This document shows positions 11,073 to 22,487 of a stretch of 64,000 nt of DNA, piece by piece (within the stretch, counting starts at the first letter, position 1; every line of letters starts with the position of its first letter). The DNA is from Symbiodinium natans (lineage: Eukaryota > Sar > Dinophyceae > Suessiales > Symbiodiniaceae), in assembly GCA_905221605.1 (NCBI GenBank), contig CAJNDS010001458.1, positions 730,578 to 794,577 on the forward strand, read 5' to 3'. Below the pieces are notes generated by a model. It did not search any database. It saw only the letters and a program-made list of their open reading frames with translations, and had not been told where the DNA came from. The translations under genes and the position numbers were made by a program.

Positions 11073-11758
11073 CCCTCCCCTGCCAAGGCGGCCGAGACGA
11101 AGTGTCGTACGGGACCAACACCGAGAAGTAAACAACCAAGTTTCCACGAACATCCGCCGGTCACATGGCCAGGGCATGAGAAGAACCCACCTCGACCCTT
11201 CCATTCCAAGCCGTCGACCACCCTCCAACAAGCCCGCCCAACATTTCCCTCCCAAACCCTAGGCGGTTGATGGCAGTTGCATGCAGTTGCCAAACCCCTG
11301 GTTGTGCCAATGGACGCAAAATGGGGGAGTGTCGCCTTTCAAGTGTTCCCCTCGCTTTGCAGGGATTTCGCATCATATATTTGTGCCTCATGTCTGAAGG
11401 TGTCGCTTCGGTATGCTTCGGTAACTTTCCAGCTTCTAGCCATTGGCGCACAAAGCCCCATTCTCCATGCACTGCCACACGTCAATGAACATAAACTTTG
11501 ATTCAATGAACAAGTGCAAAACAGCGCAAACACCAAGTACTGCCATACACTGCCATCCACAATGGACAATTGGGGGTGATGCATGGTGATGCCATGTGAT
11601 GCCTTGAGTAAAGGGTGGCTAGAATCAATGGATCGGGGGGGGAGGGGGGGCGGGGATGGGCGGGGTATGGCGGGGTTTATCATTGAGGGGTTGACATTAC
11701 GACTTAAGCCGGCCTACGATGGCCTACGGTAACAAAGCTTAAAGCACTCCCATTGTCA

Positions 11759-12606
11759 TCAAAGTAGCGACAGCACAAACCCCAGGAACTCATCGGACCT
11801 GTCTGTCTGCCGCCACAGCCCGGCATGGGCTTGCAGAACATACCCAGCCTTGGAAATCCCTGGGATGGTGGTCTTGCCGTTCCGCCCGTCGTTGCCAAAC
11901 ACTGCACGACCACCCAGTAGCAAGTAAACCCATTGCGGATGTTTCTCGTTGAGTTGCTCGACAAATGCTGCCAGCGCAGGCATAAAGTCCTTGGGCCCTC
12001 CATGAGTCTTGTTCACCAGGATGTCATCCTCCACTACCAACATCATCTTTTCCCTGCTGAGTCGCTCCCGGACCAATTTGAGAACAGCCTCGTGGGACTT
12101 TTTGCACCCATACTGCCCCCAGAGATCTATAGCCCCCGGCAAGGAAAGGTCCGACACCCGGAGTCTGTCGGTGACACGGGAAGACGTCGTCCTATCCACT
12201 TAAGTACCAAGAAACTGCAAGTACAAAACTGGCAAGCAAACGAAACGGAAACAACGCAGCAAATGAGATTAAACATCTCCCATGCTCTTAGCCAAATGTC
12301 TCATCGTATGAAATTCTCCAGTGCTTCCCGCATTTCCTCACCCTCCCGCCGGACCGATGCAAAACTCTGCCGTCGACTGCAGGAAAAACTTTCGTTTGGG
12401 CAGCGGAAAAGCCGCAAGCCCGGAGGAGCTCGAGGGTGGTCTTCCTCCGCTGCTTCTGCCGCTCCAGGTTGATGACGAACACGAAGATGTTCGCCAAGGT
12501 GTGCAGAACAGTCTCCATCACACAAGCCAGAGGCTCCGAAGAGAAAGCAGCCGTGTATAGCTGTATGGCCGTGCGAAAATGTGCGAAGTTTTCCCGGCTT
12601 CAGGGC
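11759..12606 (-). CDS. Glycosyltransferase family 25 (LOS-type), two exons
   Basis: Exon 12606-12293 carries the GT25 start: FVFVINLERQKQRRKTTLEL, then GFSAAQTKVFPAVDGR, the family's INLxR...R and AvDG signature. Exon 12198-11759 carries QYGCKKSHEAVLKLVRER (the GCxxSH motif), MMLVVEDDILVN (the acidic EDD that binds the metal and sugar nucleotide) and HPQWVYLLLGGRAV. The 94-nt intron joins in phase with a GC donor (ACATTTG|GCTAAG) and acceptor TTAAG|TG. Family members transfer galactose or similar sugars in secretory compartments. The protein stops at 11759 shortly after AGYVLQAHAGLWRQ, so the usual C-terminal part may be short. The 5' end before 12606 (ENFAHFRTAIQLYTAAFSSE) lacks a start here. 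Confidence 0.8.
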
Positions 12607-12639
12607 GCGAGGGCTTAAGCGCTAAACTTCCAAAGGCTA

Positions 12640-13850
12640 TAACTGTAAACTCGCGGTGCTGAGCTTCAAAACTTACACCTAAGCCCGAACCATCCCGAAC
12701 CCGAAACCTTCAAGCCTAGACTCTACACCCTAAACCATCACCTCTGCAGCAGATCCTCGCCGCTGAACTGCAGATAGATGCAGGGAAGGTATATATGGGA
12801 AGATATAGGGTACTGCTTTAAAGGGTATATATAGGGGGATATTGGGTACTGCTTTAGCGGGTATATATAGAGAGATAGAAAGATATATAGGGTACTGCTT
12901 TTAAAGGGTATATATAGGGGATATAGATATAGGGTACTCCTTTAAAGGGTACAAGGGAGGTTGATGGTGCTACTAAGGCTCTTTGTGAAGCGAAGAGGCC
13001 CTCAGAAATCAAAAGTGCACACCCCAAACCCTAAACCCCAAGCCCTAAGCCCTGTGTCCCGCCCCCTTTCAGGGCGCCTTGGCTGGTGCCGACATGTGCC
13101 GACCTTTTGCCAGGGATGGGGCTGACGGGCAGGCAGAAACCAAAAGAAAAACCTTCCCCGCAAGCTTCTCTAAGGTTCAAGATGGTTCAAGCTTCTTTAG
13201 GGTTTATGGTTAGGGGCTTTAGGGTTTAGTGTGGGGGGGGGGGCTTTAGGGTTTAGGTTTAGGGTTTAGGGTTTAGGGTTCTAGGTTGGCCGTAGAAACC
13301 TCCTGAAAAACATTCCTGAATAAGGTTCTGGTAAACCCAAACCCTATACGCCCTAACCCTTACCACCACCAGACTAGGCCTGCATTCGTCCTCCTGCTCC
13401 GCGGGCTTCTCATTCTCGCTGGGGCTGTCACCTAGGACAATACCCCTTTCGGGTTGAGCGTCAAGGGTTAAGAGGGTTAAGAGGGTTGAGAGGGTTTAGA
13501 GGGTTTAGAGGGTTTCTTCCTTCTTGAAGTTATGGCATATAGGGTTGCTACTTGTGGTTTGGGGCTTAGGGTTTGGGGCTTAGGGTTTAGGGTTCAGGGT
13601 TATGTGCTACTGCACGTTCGCGGGCGACTCGAAAGCCCTAACCGCACCAAAAACCCCAGAACCCTACACCTCTAAACCCCAAACACGTACTAAACCCTCC
13701 GCCTGTACCAGGCGCTCACTCTGGGAGTCCAGAGCACTGGTCGCCTCGTCTTGGGATGTAGGATTTAGGGTCTAGGGCTTATAGAGTTCAGGGTTTAGGG
13801 TCTACAGGGTTTAGGGTTTTAGGGCTTAGGCTTTCAAGCTTGCTCTCATA
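12640..13850. other. Degenerate telomere-like repeats and a TATATAGGG repeat
   Basis: 12790-12955 holds about four units of GGTATATATAGGGGATAT...GGGTACTGCTTTA (roughly 50-60 bp). TTTAGGG-like arrays lie at 13195-13285, 13470-13515 and 13555-13605. No exon was confirmed. Confidence 0.6.
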
Positions 13851-14130
13851 GGGCGTAGATGCTGTGAAGGTTAGGTTTCGGAACAAGCTCGAAAGCTTCG
13901 GATGTGAGGAGCGAAGAGCAGCATTGGCCCGATGGCGGAGGGCCAAAAAACATTTTTCTCCCACCCCACGCTGTCCAAGGCGGCAAGGCCACCCAAACCT
14001 ATTCCTTTTAGGGTAAGGGGCAGGGGGGCAGAGGGCCAGGGAGGGGCCAGGGGCAGGGAGGCCAGGCAAGACCAGAAATTGAGGGGGCCCCCCCCATGTT
14101 GCGGCACCGTGCGGTGGGGCAGGTGGGGTC

Positions 14131-14330
14131 GGGCGGGGTGGGTCCCGGAACGGGCCTCCTGGGGGCTTCCCAGGGCCGTCGGACGGACCCAGTTCAAGAG
14201 CGGGGTGGGTCCCGGAACGGGCCTCCTGGGGGCGTCCCAGGGCCGTCGGGCGGACCCAGTCCAAGAGAAGTGGGGCGGGTCTGGGAATGTCCCGGAACGG
14301 GCCTCCTGGCCCAGGGCCGGAGCGGTGTCC
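14131..14330. repeat. Three GC-rich tandem units, 67-80 bp
   Basis: GTCCCGGAACGGGCCTCC starts at 14142, 14209 and 14289. Overlapping Gly/Pro-rich ORFs on both strands come from this repeat and are not called. Confidence 0.8.
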
Positions 14331-14805
14331 CCAGGGGGGATCAGGCGTGGCGGCTGATTCAAGATCTAGAACCCTGCAGCGGACACTGCGCGCGACAAAC
14401 TATGCAGGAAATCCTTCACTCCCCGAACAAAATCAAAGAACCACGCCATATCACGCCATGAGAACAAGGAGCGCAGGGTCTTGCAGGCTCGGGTGGAGAA
14501 TCCGCCATGTCTTCAACTAGGCACACAAAATGTGCGCTCGGTCCCCCACTGTCGATCGTCAAGGGCTGCAGGCTCAGGGTGTTTGGGTTTGGAGTTTAGA
14601 GTTGGGGTTTAAGATGTTTTAGGGTGTGGCAAACAGCAGAAGTGTTAGGGGATGTTAGGGGCTAATGTCTGTAGGGTTTGGAGTTCAGTCTTCCAAAAAG
14701 CCATCACATGCCAGCAGTCTCCCCCCAAAATGGGCTGAGCCCTCGCCCAAAAATACCCAAACGAAACTATCACATTTCCAGCACCCGACAAACATGATGC
14801 TGGCG

Positions 14806-14884
14806 GTTTTGCTTAATACACCAGAAGACACACGAATACTGCTGCGTGGTCGGAGGCTTTTGGGTGGCGCATTAAGCAAAATCA
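14806..14884. mobile_element. Small inverted-repeat element
   Basis: GGTTTTGCTTAATACACC near 14812 is inverted against GGTGGCGCATTAAGCAAAAT at 14865-14884. The same terminal word occurs in the 64-bp repeats at 3929-4056, so this is a dispersed family. Confidence 0.6.
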
Positions 14885-14989
14885 CGCTAAAAAAAACAAA
14901 GCAAATCTCGACAGAAAATGAGGCGGGAGGGTGGAGAGGGAGAGAGCGGATGACAGTGGGACAGGGAGACAGACGTATATAGACAGCCG

Positions 14990-17525
14990 AGGTTCCGTCT
15001 CCATGGCCACACCAGTTTGCTCCTCTGATAGCTTGGGCACGCATGCTCCAGGCAAATGACATCACATGACACATATTCCAAAGCCTAAACTGGCAAATGC
15101 TGGAATCCTGAACCTTAAAATGTCCTAAACATCCCTGACCAACCTAAAACATCATAAAACATCCTAACCCCACGACTCACTGACCCCGCAACCCCTCCTA
15201 TGAAAATCCCTGCCGGATCCTGCCGGTCCTCCTGAACTGACACCTTGGACAGGTCTGCAGCTGCCTCACATGGGATGGGTAGAGTTTGGAGATGGATATA
15301 AACAGATCATGAAATTTCATGAACAAACCCGCCCAAACATCGCAAAACACCACTTCTCTCCAGCTGAAGTTTTAGGATCCGAGGTTCCTCATCTTCCGTC
15401 TCCATGGCCACACCAGTTTGCTCCTCTGATAGCTTGGGCATGCTGGGGCACGGGCATGCTCCAGTCAAATGACATCACAATACATCACATGACACATATT
15501 CCAAAGCCTAAACTGGAAAAATGCTGGAATCCTGAACCTTAAAATGTCATAAAATGTCCTAAACATCCCTGAACCAACCTGAAACATCATAAAACATCCT
15601 AGCCCCACGACTCGCTGACCCCGCAACCCCTCCTATGAAAATCCCTGCCGGTCCTCCTGAACTGACACCTTGGACAGGTCTGCAGCTGCCTCACATGGGA
15701 TGGGTAGAGTTTGGACATGGATCTAAACAGATCATGAAATTTCATGAACAAACCCGCCCAAACATCGCAAAACACCACTTCTCTCCAGCAGAAGTTTTAG
15801 GATCCGAGGTTGTCCTAAACATCCCTGAACCAACCTAAAACATCATAAAACATCCTAACCCCACGACTCACTGACCCCGCAACCCCTCCTATGAAAATCC
15901 CTGCCGGTCCTCCTGAACTGACACCTTGGACACGTCTGCAGCTGCCTCACATGATCTCACATGGGATGGGTAGAGTTTGGAGATGGATATAAACAGATCA
16001 TGAAATTTCATGAACAAACCCGCCCAAACATCGCAAAACACCACTTCTCTCCAGCTGAAGTTTTAGGATCCGAGGTTCCTCATCTTCCGTCTCCATGGCC
16101 ACACCAGTTTGCTCCTCTGATAGCTTGGGCATGCTGGGGCACGGGCATGCTCCAGTCAAATGACATCACAATACATCGCATGACACATATTCCAAAGCCT
16201 AAACTGGAAAAATGCTGGAATCCTGAACCTTAAAATGTCATAAAATGTCCTAAACATCCCTGAACCAACCTGAAACATCATAAAACATCCTAGCCCCACG
16301 ACTCACTGACCCCGCAACCCCTCCTATGAAAATCCCTGCCGGTCCTCCTGAATTGACACCTTGGACAGGTCTGCAGCTGCCTCACATGGGATGGGTAGAG
16401 TTTGGACATGGATTTAAACAGATCATGAAATTTCATGAACAAACCCGCCCAAACATCGCAAAACACGGTTCCTCATCTTCCGTCTTCATGGCCGCGCCAG
16501 TTTGCTCCTCTGATAGCTTGGGCACGCATGCTCCAGGCAAATGACATCACATGACACATATTCCAAAGCCTAAACTGGCAAATGCTGGAATCCTGAACCT
16601 TAAAATGTCCTAAACATCCCTGAACCAACCTAAAACATCATAAAACATCCTAACCCCACGACTCACTGACCCCGCAACCCCTCCTATGAAAATCCCTGCC
16701 GGTCCTCCTGAATTGACACCTTGGACAGGTCTGCAGCTGCCTCACATGGGATGGGTAGAGTTTGGACATGGATTTAAACAGATCATGAAATTTCATGAAC
16801 AAACCCGCCCAAACATCGCAAAACACGGTTCCTCATCTTCCGTCTTCATGGCCGCGCCAGTTTGCTCCTCTGATAGCTTGGGCACGCATGCTCCAGGCAA
16901 ATGACATCACATGACACATCTTCCAAAGCCTAAACTGGAAAATGCTGGAATCCTGAACCTTAAAATGTCCTAAACATCCCTGAACCAACCTAAAACATCA
17001 TAAAACATCCTAACCCCACGACTCACTGACCCCGCAACCCCTCCTATGAAAATCCCTGCCGGTCCTCCTGAACTGACACCTTGGACAGGTCTGCAGCTGC
17101 CTCACATGGGATGGGTAGAGTTTGGACATGGATCTAAACAGATCATGAAATTTCATGAACAAACCCGCCCAAACATCGCAAAACACCACTTCTCTCCAGC
17201 TGAAGTTTTAGGATCCGAGGTTCCTCATCTTCCGTCTTCATGGCCGCACCAGTTTGCTCCTCTGATAGCTTGGGCATGCTGGGGCACGGGCATGCTCCAG
17301 TCAAATGACATCACATGACACATATTCCAAAGCCTAAACTGGAAAATGCTGGAATCCTGACACTTAAAATGTCATAAAATGTCCTAAACATCCCTGAACA
17401 TCATAAAACATCCTAACCCTACGACTTACGACTCACTGACCCCGCAACCCCTCCTATGAAAATCCCTGCCGGTCCTCCTGAACTGACACCGTGGACAGGT
17501 CTGCAGCTGCCTCACATCAGATGGG
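14990..17525. repeat. Complex satellite with 256, 360, 410 and 435-bp units
   Basis: The word ATGAAAATCCCTGCC starts at 15200, 15635, 15891, 16326, 16686, 17046 and 17456, giving spacings 435, 256, 435, 360, 360, 410. Size classes arise from internal deletions of one unit. Each unit begins an ORF MKIPAGPPELTPWTGLQLPH... that differs in length between size classes; I treat it as fortuitous or as an exon relic captured in the satellite. Confidence 0.9.
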
Positions 17526-17667
17526 TAGAGTTTGGAGATGTTTGGAGGAATGCTGCGGCATGCCTTCTCAAATACCCGCTCATCTGGCCGTGATTTTGCT
17601 GCCTGCCGAAGACCATCTGACACCTGCAGCACAAGATGGTACCACAAGCAACAGTAAGGGTGTTTAT

Positions 17668-17700
17668 ATATATATATAATGATATATATATATATATATG
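17668..17700. repeat. (AT)n microsatellite
   Basis: Alternating TA with one TAATGA interruption. Confidence 0.95.
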
Positions 17701-18225
17701 CAAAATTCAGCAAACGACGCCTGATGAACTTTGTGGGCTTTGGCAAAGCGGTTGGCCTTCGCGATTCGCAACACTTGGCAGGTCAGGACAGAAGAAGACT
17801 GGTGTCAAGAACAAAGCACGCAGTCCTTGGCTCGAGAGTCCAGCTTCCCTGAGGAGCACTTCTCGGACCGGAACTCGTAGTAAACTGGGAACGATGAGCA
17901 AGGAAGTTGGAGCTACTGTCTTGATTCAAGTCCCAGGTGGTCAATTGTCAATGGTGTAAAATGGTGCAAATATGTAAATGAGCCCGTGGCAGTCGCCACC
18001 GTCGCCGCACAGCCGGCGCTGGTACAGCACGATCCACATGGCTTTCTTCGTCGTGCACCGTCGTGCAATGTGCTATAATGTGCTATGATGTTCTACATTG
18101 TGCTATATTGTTCTACAACAACTTTTTCATCCAGGTCTCAAGATGTCACAAGCCGGGTATCACCATATACTAAAATCCAGCAGCTGAATTTGCAGTCCGA
18201 CCCGACCCCCCCCTTCCCCCCAAAA
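17700..18225. other. Unassigned sequence
   Basis: Open frames exist on both strands but none has clear exon signals. TGCTATGATGTT-like short repeats occur at 18070-18115. Confidence 0.3.
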
Positions 18226-18227
18226 GC

Positions 18228-18500
18228 CTTGCATCAAAAGGTGCCAACAGGCAGTGTCATGCAACCGAACCTTTGAAACCAACAAGGTGCAACTCCTGAA
18301 AATATCGCCTAGCCTGACTTTCCTGGACAGGGGCAACTGCAGGGCCATCAGTGACCTACTTTGGCCTTTGATGGACTTGCTGCTCAATGCAAAATCCTTG
18401 AAGAGTGATCCTGCAACATCCTGCAACGCATGACACATTGGACCTACATGGCAGGCTTTTTGCAGCACAAAGCCAGGCACGTCGCCCTTTGCGCATTGCA
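18228..18500 (-). CDS. Possible exon upstream of poly-C
   Basis: The minus frame reads KGDVPGFVLQKACHVGPMCH, then GSLFKDFALSSKSIKGQ and SRKVRLGDIFRSCTLLVSK. It is plausible coding sequence but bounded by homopolymers, without confirmed splice sites. Confidence 0.3.
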
Positions 18501-18501
18501 T

Positions 18502-18615
18502 TTCCCCCCCCCCCCCCACCCCCCCCTCCCCCCCCCCCCCACCCTCCTCCTCCCCCCCCCCCCCCCCCCCCCCCCCCCCATTTGCAATTTGCATTTATCG
18601 ACCCCCCCCCCCAAA
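18502..18615. repeat. Poly-C tracts
   Basis: Long C runs with rare A/T. They generate Gly-rich and Pro-rich artefact ORFs. Confidence 0.95.
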
Positions 18616-18839
18616 CAAGGGGAAGCAGGATGGGGGATGGGTTTCCGTGGTTTTACCAAGAGCCCCTACGGAAAGAACCCACGCAAAAACGCCCATAAAA
18701 AACCACAAAAAAACCATTAAAAAACCGTAAAAAACCGTAAAATCCATAATTTGAGCTGGCGCGGAAGGGTCACGGAAAGGGCTTCTGCTCTGTGATGCCT
18801 TGAACGCACCCTCAAATTCGAAACAGTGCACCTATAATT

Positions 18840-18960
18840 CCACGGAAAGCCGAAATACGGGAAACTCCCACGGAAAACCCTTGATCTACGGAAAGCCCCC
18901 TGAAATCTACGGAAAACCCCTGAAATCTATACGGAAACGCCTCATGTATAGAAAAACCCA
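18840..18960. repeat. CGGAAA-type short tandem repeat
   Basis: Units resembling TCTACGGAAAACCCCTGAAA, about 20-25 bp, four to five imperfect copies. Confidence 0.6.
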
Positions 18961-19076
18961 TGAATTCCGCCCCATCTCAAGCCGAGAAGGGTGGGATTCG
19001 GGATTGGAGTTTTCAGGATTGGTTGTTTCTGGCATGCTCAGCCCTGTTTGTTTGGATCAACCCCGAAACCCTTAAT

Positions 19077-19250
19077 GCCCATAATTCTGCACCAATCCTC
19101 AAAAACCACTAAACGCCCATAAAACCCCTAAACGCCCATAATTCTGCACCAATCCTCAAAACCCACTAAACGCCCATAAAACCCCTACACGCCCATAATT
19201 CTGCACCAATCCTCAAAAACCACTAAACGCCCATAAATATCCGTAATTTC
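19077..19250. repeat. 57-bp tandem repeat, three copies
   Basis: GCCCATAATTCTGCACCAAT starts at 19077, 19134 and 19191, exactly 57 bp apart. Confidence 0.9.
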
Positions 19251-19854
19251 AAGAGCCAAAAGCAGAACGCCCATAAATTTCCTAAACGCCCGTAATCACC
19301 CGTATTCGCCCGTAAAAACCCGTAAAAAACCAAACGACCAAAAATAATTGGGTTGTTGGGGTTCCAGGAGTTCTGGAAACCTCTAACCCCAAAATCCCAA
19401 GGCCCAACAACCCGCCCTTAACCCTCCACTCTGCCCAAGCCCAAAATCCTAACACAACACCCCCAAATAATAAACTGCACAATCAACCCTACCCCCCACA
19501 AGCAGAAAACCTCAAGCCCGAAAGCGCAAAGGATGCTCGGCCTAGCTGGCCGGCTCTTCTCCGTGTGCGCGGACCTCGGGATTTGTAGGGTTTACGGTGT
19601 AGGGTGTAGGGTTTAGATTTGGGGTTCAGGGCTGCGGGTAGCTTGCGCGTAGGGCTTACGGTTTAGGGAAGGCGCTAGGATGCTAGGATTTTTGTGACTT
19701 GGTGTGTTAGGGCTGCAGGGTACTAGAAAGGGTTTTCAGTGTCTTGTTTTCCTTCTTTTCTTGTTGGGGCGGGGGCGGAGCTCTGGGGCTTCAGGGTGTG
19801 AAGGCTTTCAGGTTTTGGATGTCAGGCTTGGGCTTTCGGGTTTAGGTTTAAGTT

Positions 19855-19957
19855 TAGGGTTTGGGGTTTGGGGTTTAGGGTTTAGGGTTTCGGGTTTAGG
19901 GTTTGGGGTTTGGGGTTTGGGGTTTGGGGTTTGGGGTTTGGGGTTTGGGGTTTGGGT
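19855..19957. repeat. ITS, TTTAGGG turning into TTTGGGG
   Basis: A few TTTAGGG units are followed by nine TTTGGGG units. Confidence 0.95.
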
Positions 19958-20060
19958 TCAGGTTCAGGCATTAGGGATACAGGTTATTAGGGCTTCGGGA
20001 AGAAGCCTCACGCAGGTGGTCTTGGGCGTACTGTGAACCTCCGGGATGACTTTACGCCGC

Positions 20061-20164
20061 GATTAGGGTTTAGGGTTTAGCTTTACCCTAAACCCTAAAC
20101 CCCTAAACCCTAAACCCTAAACCCTAAACCCTAAACCCTAAACCCTAAACCCTAAACCCTAAAC
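20061..20164. repeat. Head-to-head ITS
   Basis: Two TTTAGGG units, a short joint (TTTAGCTTTA), then about ten CCCTAAA units. This is the order expected of an end-to-end fusion of two chromosome ends. Confidence 0.9.
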
Positions 20165-20174
20165 GCTCAACCCA

Positions 20175-20295
20175 ACTTGGAGGTCCATGGGTACTTACTT
20201 ATACCCCCAATGAAAAGTTTACTTCTTATTTACTTCGAGGACTTGGGGGTTCCAAGTACAGTGTTGCGGTTACAAGTACCCTGAACCTCCAAGTA
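20175..20295. mobile_element. MITE family M1
   Basis: Termini ACTTGGAGGTCCATGGGTAC and its inverted counterpart GTACCCTGAACCTCCAAGTA. Related copies: 46369-46523, 61728-61869 and a split one at 60959-61195. Its right end meets the exon at 20287. Confidence 0.75.
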
Positions 20296-20397
20296 CACAT
20301 GCTCCACGACTTCTCCATGCCCCCGACCCAAGCAAATCGAGGATCGCAGGCGCCAGTGCGCCCTTGATGATGCAGGAGACCTGCTCAAACCAGCTCC
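20287..20397 (-). CDS. Exon between ITS and MITE M1
   Basis: It starts right after TTTAG in a telomere unit (TTTAG|GGAGC) and reads SWFEQVSCIIKGALAPAILD then LLGSGAWRSRGACVLG. It ends at GGAG|GTTCAG, which is the terminus of the M1 element. Function unknown. Confidence 0.55.
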
Positions 20398-20661
20398 CTA
20401 AACCCTAAACCCTGATAAACCTAACCCCTGAACCCTAAACCACAAGTTCCTCTGAAGCTCTATACCCTCAGCCCCAAACCGCCTTGGACTGCACAACTCT
20501 CCCCATAAACCCCATACTGGTGCAGAGGAATGCCCCCGCCCCCCGGCTGCACCCCCTACCACAGAGAGGGGGTTTAGGACTGGTTTAGGGGTTGAGGACT
20601 AGTTATAAGGGTTTAGGGCTGGTTTAGGGGTTTGGGGGTTGGGTGCTCAGGCCCTGCGCAC

Positions 20662-20758
20662 ACGCAGAGCCCTGACACACATCGCGTGCCTTCTTGTGGT
20701 AGTTGATTGGCCTTGGTCTTGGCGGGACTGGCCCAGACGTCCCTTCTCCGTGCCGGCC
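20662..20758 (-). CDS. Exon with ITS-derived acceptor
   Basis: Begins at TTTAG|GGCCGG and reads GRHGEGTSGPVPPRPRPINY, HKKARDVCQGSACAQGL. It could join the 20397 exon through a GC donor (CAGG|GCTCTG), but other donors exist. Function unknown. Confidence 0.5.
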
Positions 20759-20860
20759 CTAAACCCTAAACCCTTAGGGTTTAGGGTTTAGGGTTTAGGG
20801 CTTAGGGTTTAGGGTTTAGGGTTTAGGGGTTTAGGGTTTAGGGTTTAGGGTTGAGGGCCC
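20757..20860. repeat. ITS, CCCTAAA then TTTAGGG
   Basis: Two CCCTAAA units meet about 13 TTTAGGG units tail to tail, then CCCTAAA again. Confidence 0.9.
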
Positions 20861-21204
20861 TAAACCCTAAACTCCCAAACCCTGAACCACAAGGCCGCAA
20901 ACAGCCAACGGCGTTAGAGCTGAGGGTTTAGGCTTTAGGGTTTAAGGGTGAACAACCCTAAACCCTGAACCCGAAACCCTAATCCCGAAACCCCTGTGTG
21001 GCTTAGCCTGGGCCTGGTGGGGTGCCGAGGCTCCTCCAAAGCCCTACAGCACCTTGAACCCTGAATGAGGGTTGAGGGTTTTATGGCTCAGGGTTGAGGA
21101 GGTATGGGGTTTCAGCTTGGGTCCGACTGCTTTAATGAACGCCTGTTCTTGGTGCATTAACCTTAGACACTACAACCCTACAACGCTACAACCCTACAAC
21201 CCAA

Positions 21205-21284
21205 CAACCCTACACTCTAAACCCTAAAGCCTAAAGCCTAAAGCCTAAACCCTAAACCCTAAACCCTAAACCCTAAACCCCACT
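21205..21284. repeat. ITS, CCCTAAA
   Basis: About nine units, some CCTAAAG. It forms the sense-strand intron start for the exon at 21284-21449. Confidence 0.9.
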
Positions 21285-21449
21285 CTGGGTGGCCCGAACG
21301 AGAGCGGCCCAAAAAAGACGGTCACCACCATGAACGAGTCAGGCGGGATGATTCCAACAGGGCGGTCCACCCAGAAGACGCCTGCCGACAGGAACAGCGA
21401 AGCGTAAACGTTTACAGGGCTTTGGGTGCCCTTGGGCGCAGGGTAAACC
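21284..21449 (-). CDS. Hydrophobic exon between two ITS arrays
   Basis: From CTTAG|GGTTTACCC it reads PAPKGTQSPVNVYASLFLSA, GVFWVDRPVGIIPPDSF, MVVTVFFGPLSFGPPR, to donor CCCAGA|GTGGGG. Two hydrophobic stretches suggest a membrane protein. Both splice sites lie inside or against telomere-like repeats. Family not recognised. Confidence 0.6.
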
Positions 21450-21566
21450 CTAAGCCTTAAGCCCTAAGCCCTAAGCCCTAAGCCCTAAGCCGTAAACCCT
21501 AAACCCTAAACCCTAAACCCTAAACCCTAAACCCTAAACCCTAAACCCTAAACCCTAAACCCTAAA
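21446..21566. repeat. ITS, CCCTAAG then CCCTAAA
   Basis: Five CCCTAAG units are followed by about eleven CCCTAAA units, showing separate local amplification of a variant. Confidence 0.95.
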
Positions 21567-21621
21567 CGGCTGGCTCGTGGCTGGGGGTCCCTAAACCCTC
21601 TCAACCCCTCGAGCCACCTAC

Positions 21622-21684
21622 CAGATGCCCATTCACCGTTGAACAAAAGCACAGCCCGCGAAAGAAGCCTCATGTACGTGCCCC
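21622..21684 (-). CDS. Short exon
   Basis: Reads TYMRLLSRAVLLFNGEWAS to donor G|GTAGGTGG (phase 1). Confidence 0.4.
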
Positions 21685-21725
21685 AAGGGTTTGGGGCTTA
21701 GGGTTTAGCGGTTAGGGTTTACAGT

Positions 21726-21914
21726 TTAGGGTAATTTAGACCCCCTTTCAGAAACAGGACGCAGGTTTTGGTTTAAGGTGTGGCTCGGGACAGTTCTTTC
21801 AACAGTGTGGCTTGGGTCTGTTTCAATGTCGCACTGCTCTTGCCTAGGCGCGGCCCTCATTTTGGCTAGAAGTCGCGCTTTCCCAGGGCGGGCGCTCTGA
21901 CTCCAAGCCACCAA
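21726..21914 (-). CDS. Possible exon
   Basis: The frame includes SARPGKARLLAKMRAAPRQE and SHTVERTVPSHTLNQNLRPV. It is flanked by telomere-like arrays; splice sites are unclear. Confidence 0.35.
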   Translation of the reverse strand: MVAWSQSARPGKARLLAKMRAAPRQEQCDIETDPSHTVERTVPSHTLNQNLRPVSERGSKLP

Positions 21915-21922
21915 GCCCCCTG

Positions 21923-22001
21923 AGTTTAGGGTTTAGGGTTTGGGGTTTGGGGTTTGGGGTTTGGGGTTTGGGGTTTGGGGTTTGGGGTTTGGGGTTTAGG
22001 G
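21923..22001. repeat. ITS, TTTGGGG-rich
   Basis: Two to three TTTAGGG then eight TTTGGGG units. Confidence 0.95.
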
Positions 22002-22012
22002 CACTGAACCCT

Positions 22013-22118
22013 GAGTACTCTCATTCTGAAGCCTCTCTGGTGCTCCACGTTCACAAAGTGGTAAGGGGCTGGTCGGTCGCTCTTGTTGTGCAGCTGTAGC
22101 CTGGGCGGCCAAGCTTTA
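22013..22118 (-). CDS. Exon, unknown
   Basis: Reads PRLQLHNKSDRPAPYHFVNV then EHQRGFRMRVLRVQ after CCCAG|GCTACAG. The other frames contain stops or low complexity. Confidence 0.45.
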
Positions 22119-22149
22119 GGGTCTAAGGGTTAAGGGGCTTCGGGTGTAA

Positions 22150-22203
22150 GAGATCTATGGCCTGGTTTTGTCCGGGCAGCATAGAAGATCAGGATAACCG
22201 TAA
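22150..22203 (-). CDS. Short exon-like island
   Basis: Reads VILIFYAARTKPGHRSL; left and right are telomere-like words. Confidence 0.3.
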
Positions 22204-22282
22204 ACCCTAAATACCTGTCTGTTGCAGGGCCTTGGGGCCTTAGAGAGGCCTTGAGGGTTTATAGGGTTTGGAGAACACTGCC

Positions 22283-22330
22283 CTGCTTCCTGGGCCTCAT
22301 AAGTGAAGGAAAACGTGTACCACTGGATCC
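22283..22330 (-). CDS. Short exon-like island
   Basis: After CCAG| the frame reads WYTFSFTYEAQEAGQCS, flanked by TTTAGGG-like words. Confidence 0.4.
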
Positions 22331-22487
22331 CCAAACAGTTTGGGGTTTAAGGCTTAGGGCTTAGGGTTTAGGGTTTAGGGGTTTTAGGAATCAGGGTTTA
22401 CGGGTTTCCCGAAACCCGAAACTCTCAAGGGGCCATCTATGCAACCATCTGCGGCTCCCACCACCAGAGGTCGAGCTTCGAACTTAC

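Noticed and set aside
21840-21870. Possible dinoflagellate spliced-leader relic (CATTTTGGCTAGAAG)
   Set aside because: Only about nine bases match the known leader core CCATTTTGGCTCAAG, so it is within chance; no clear leader copy was found in the window.
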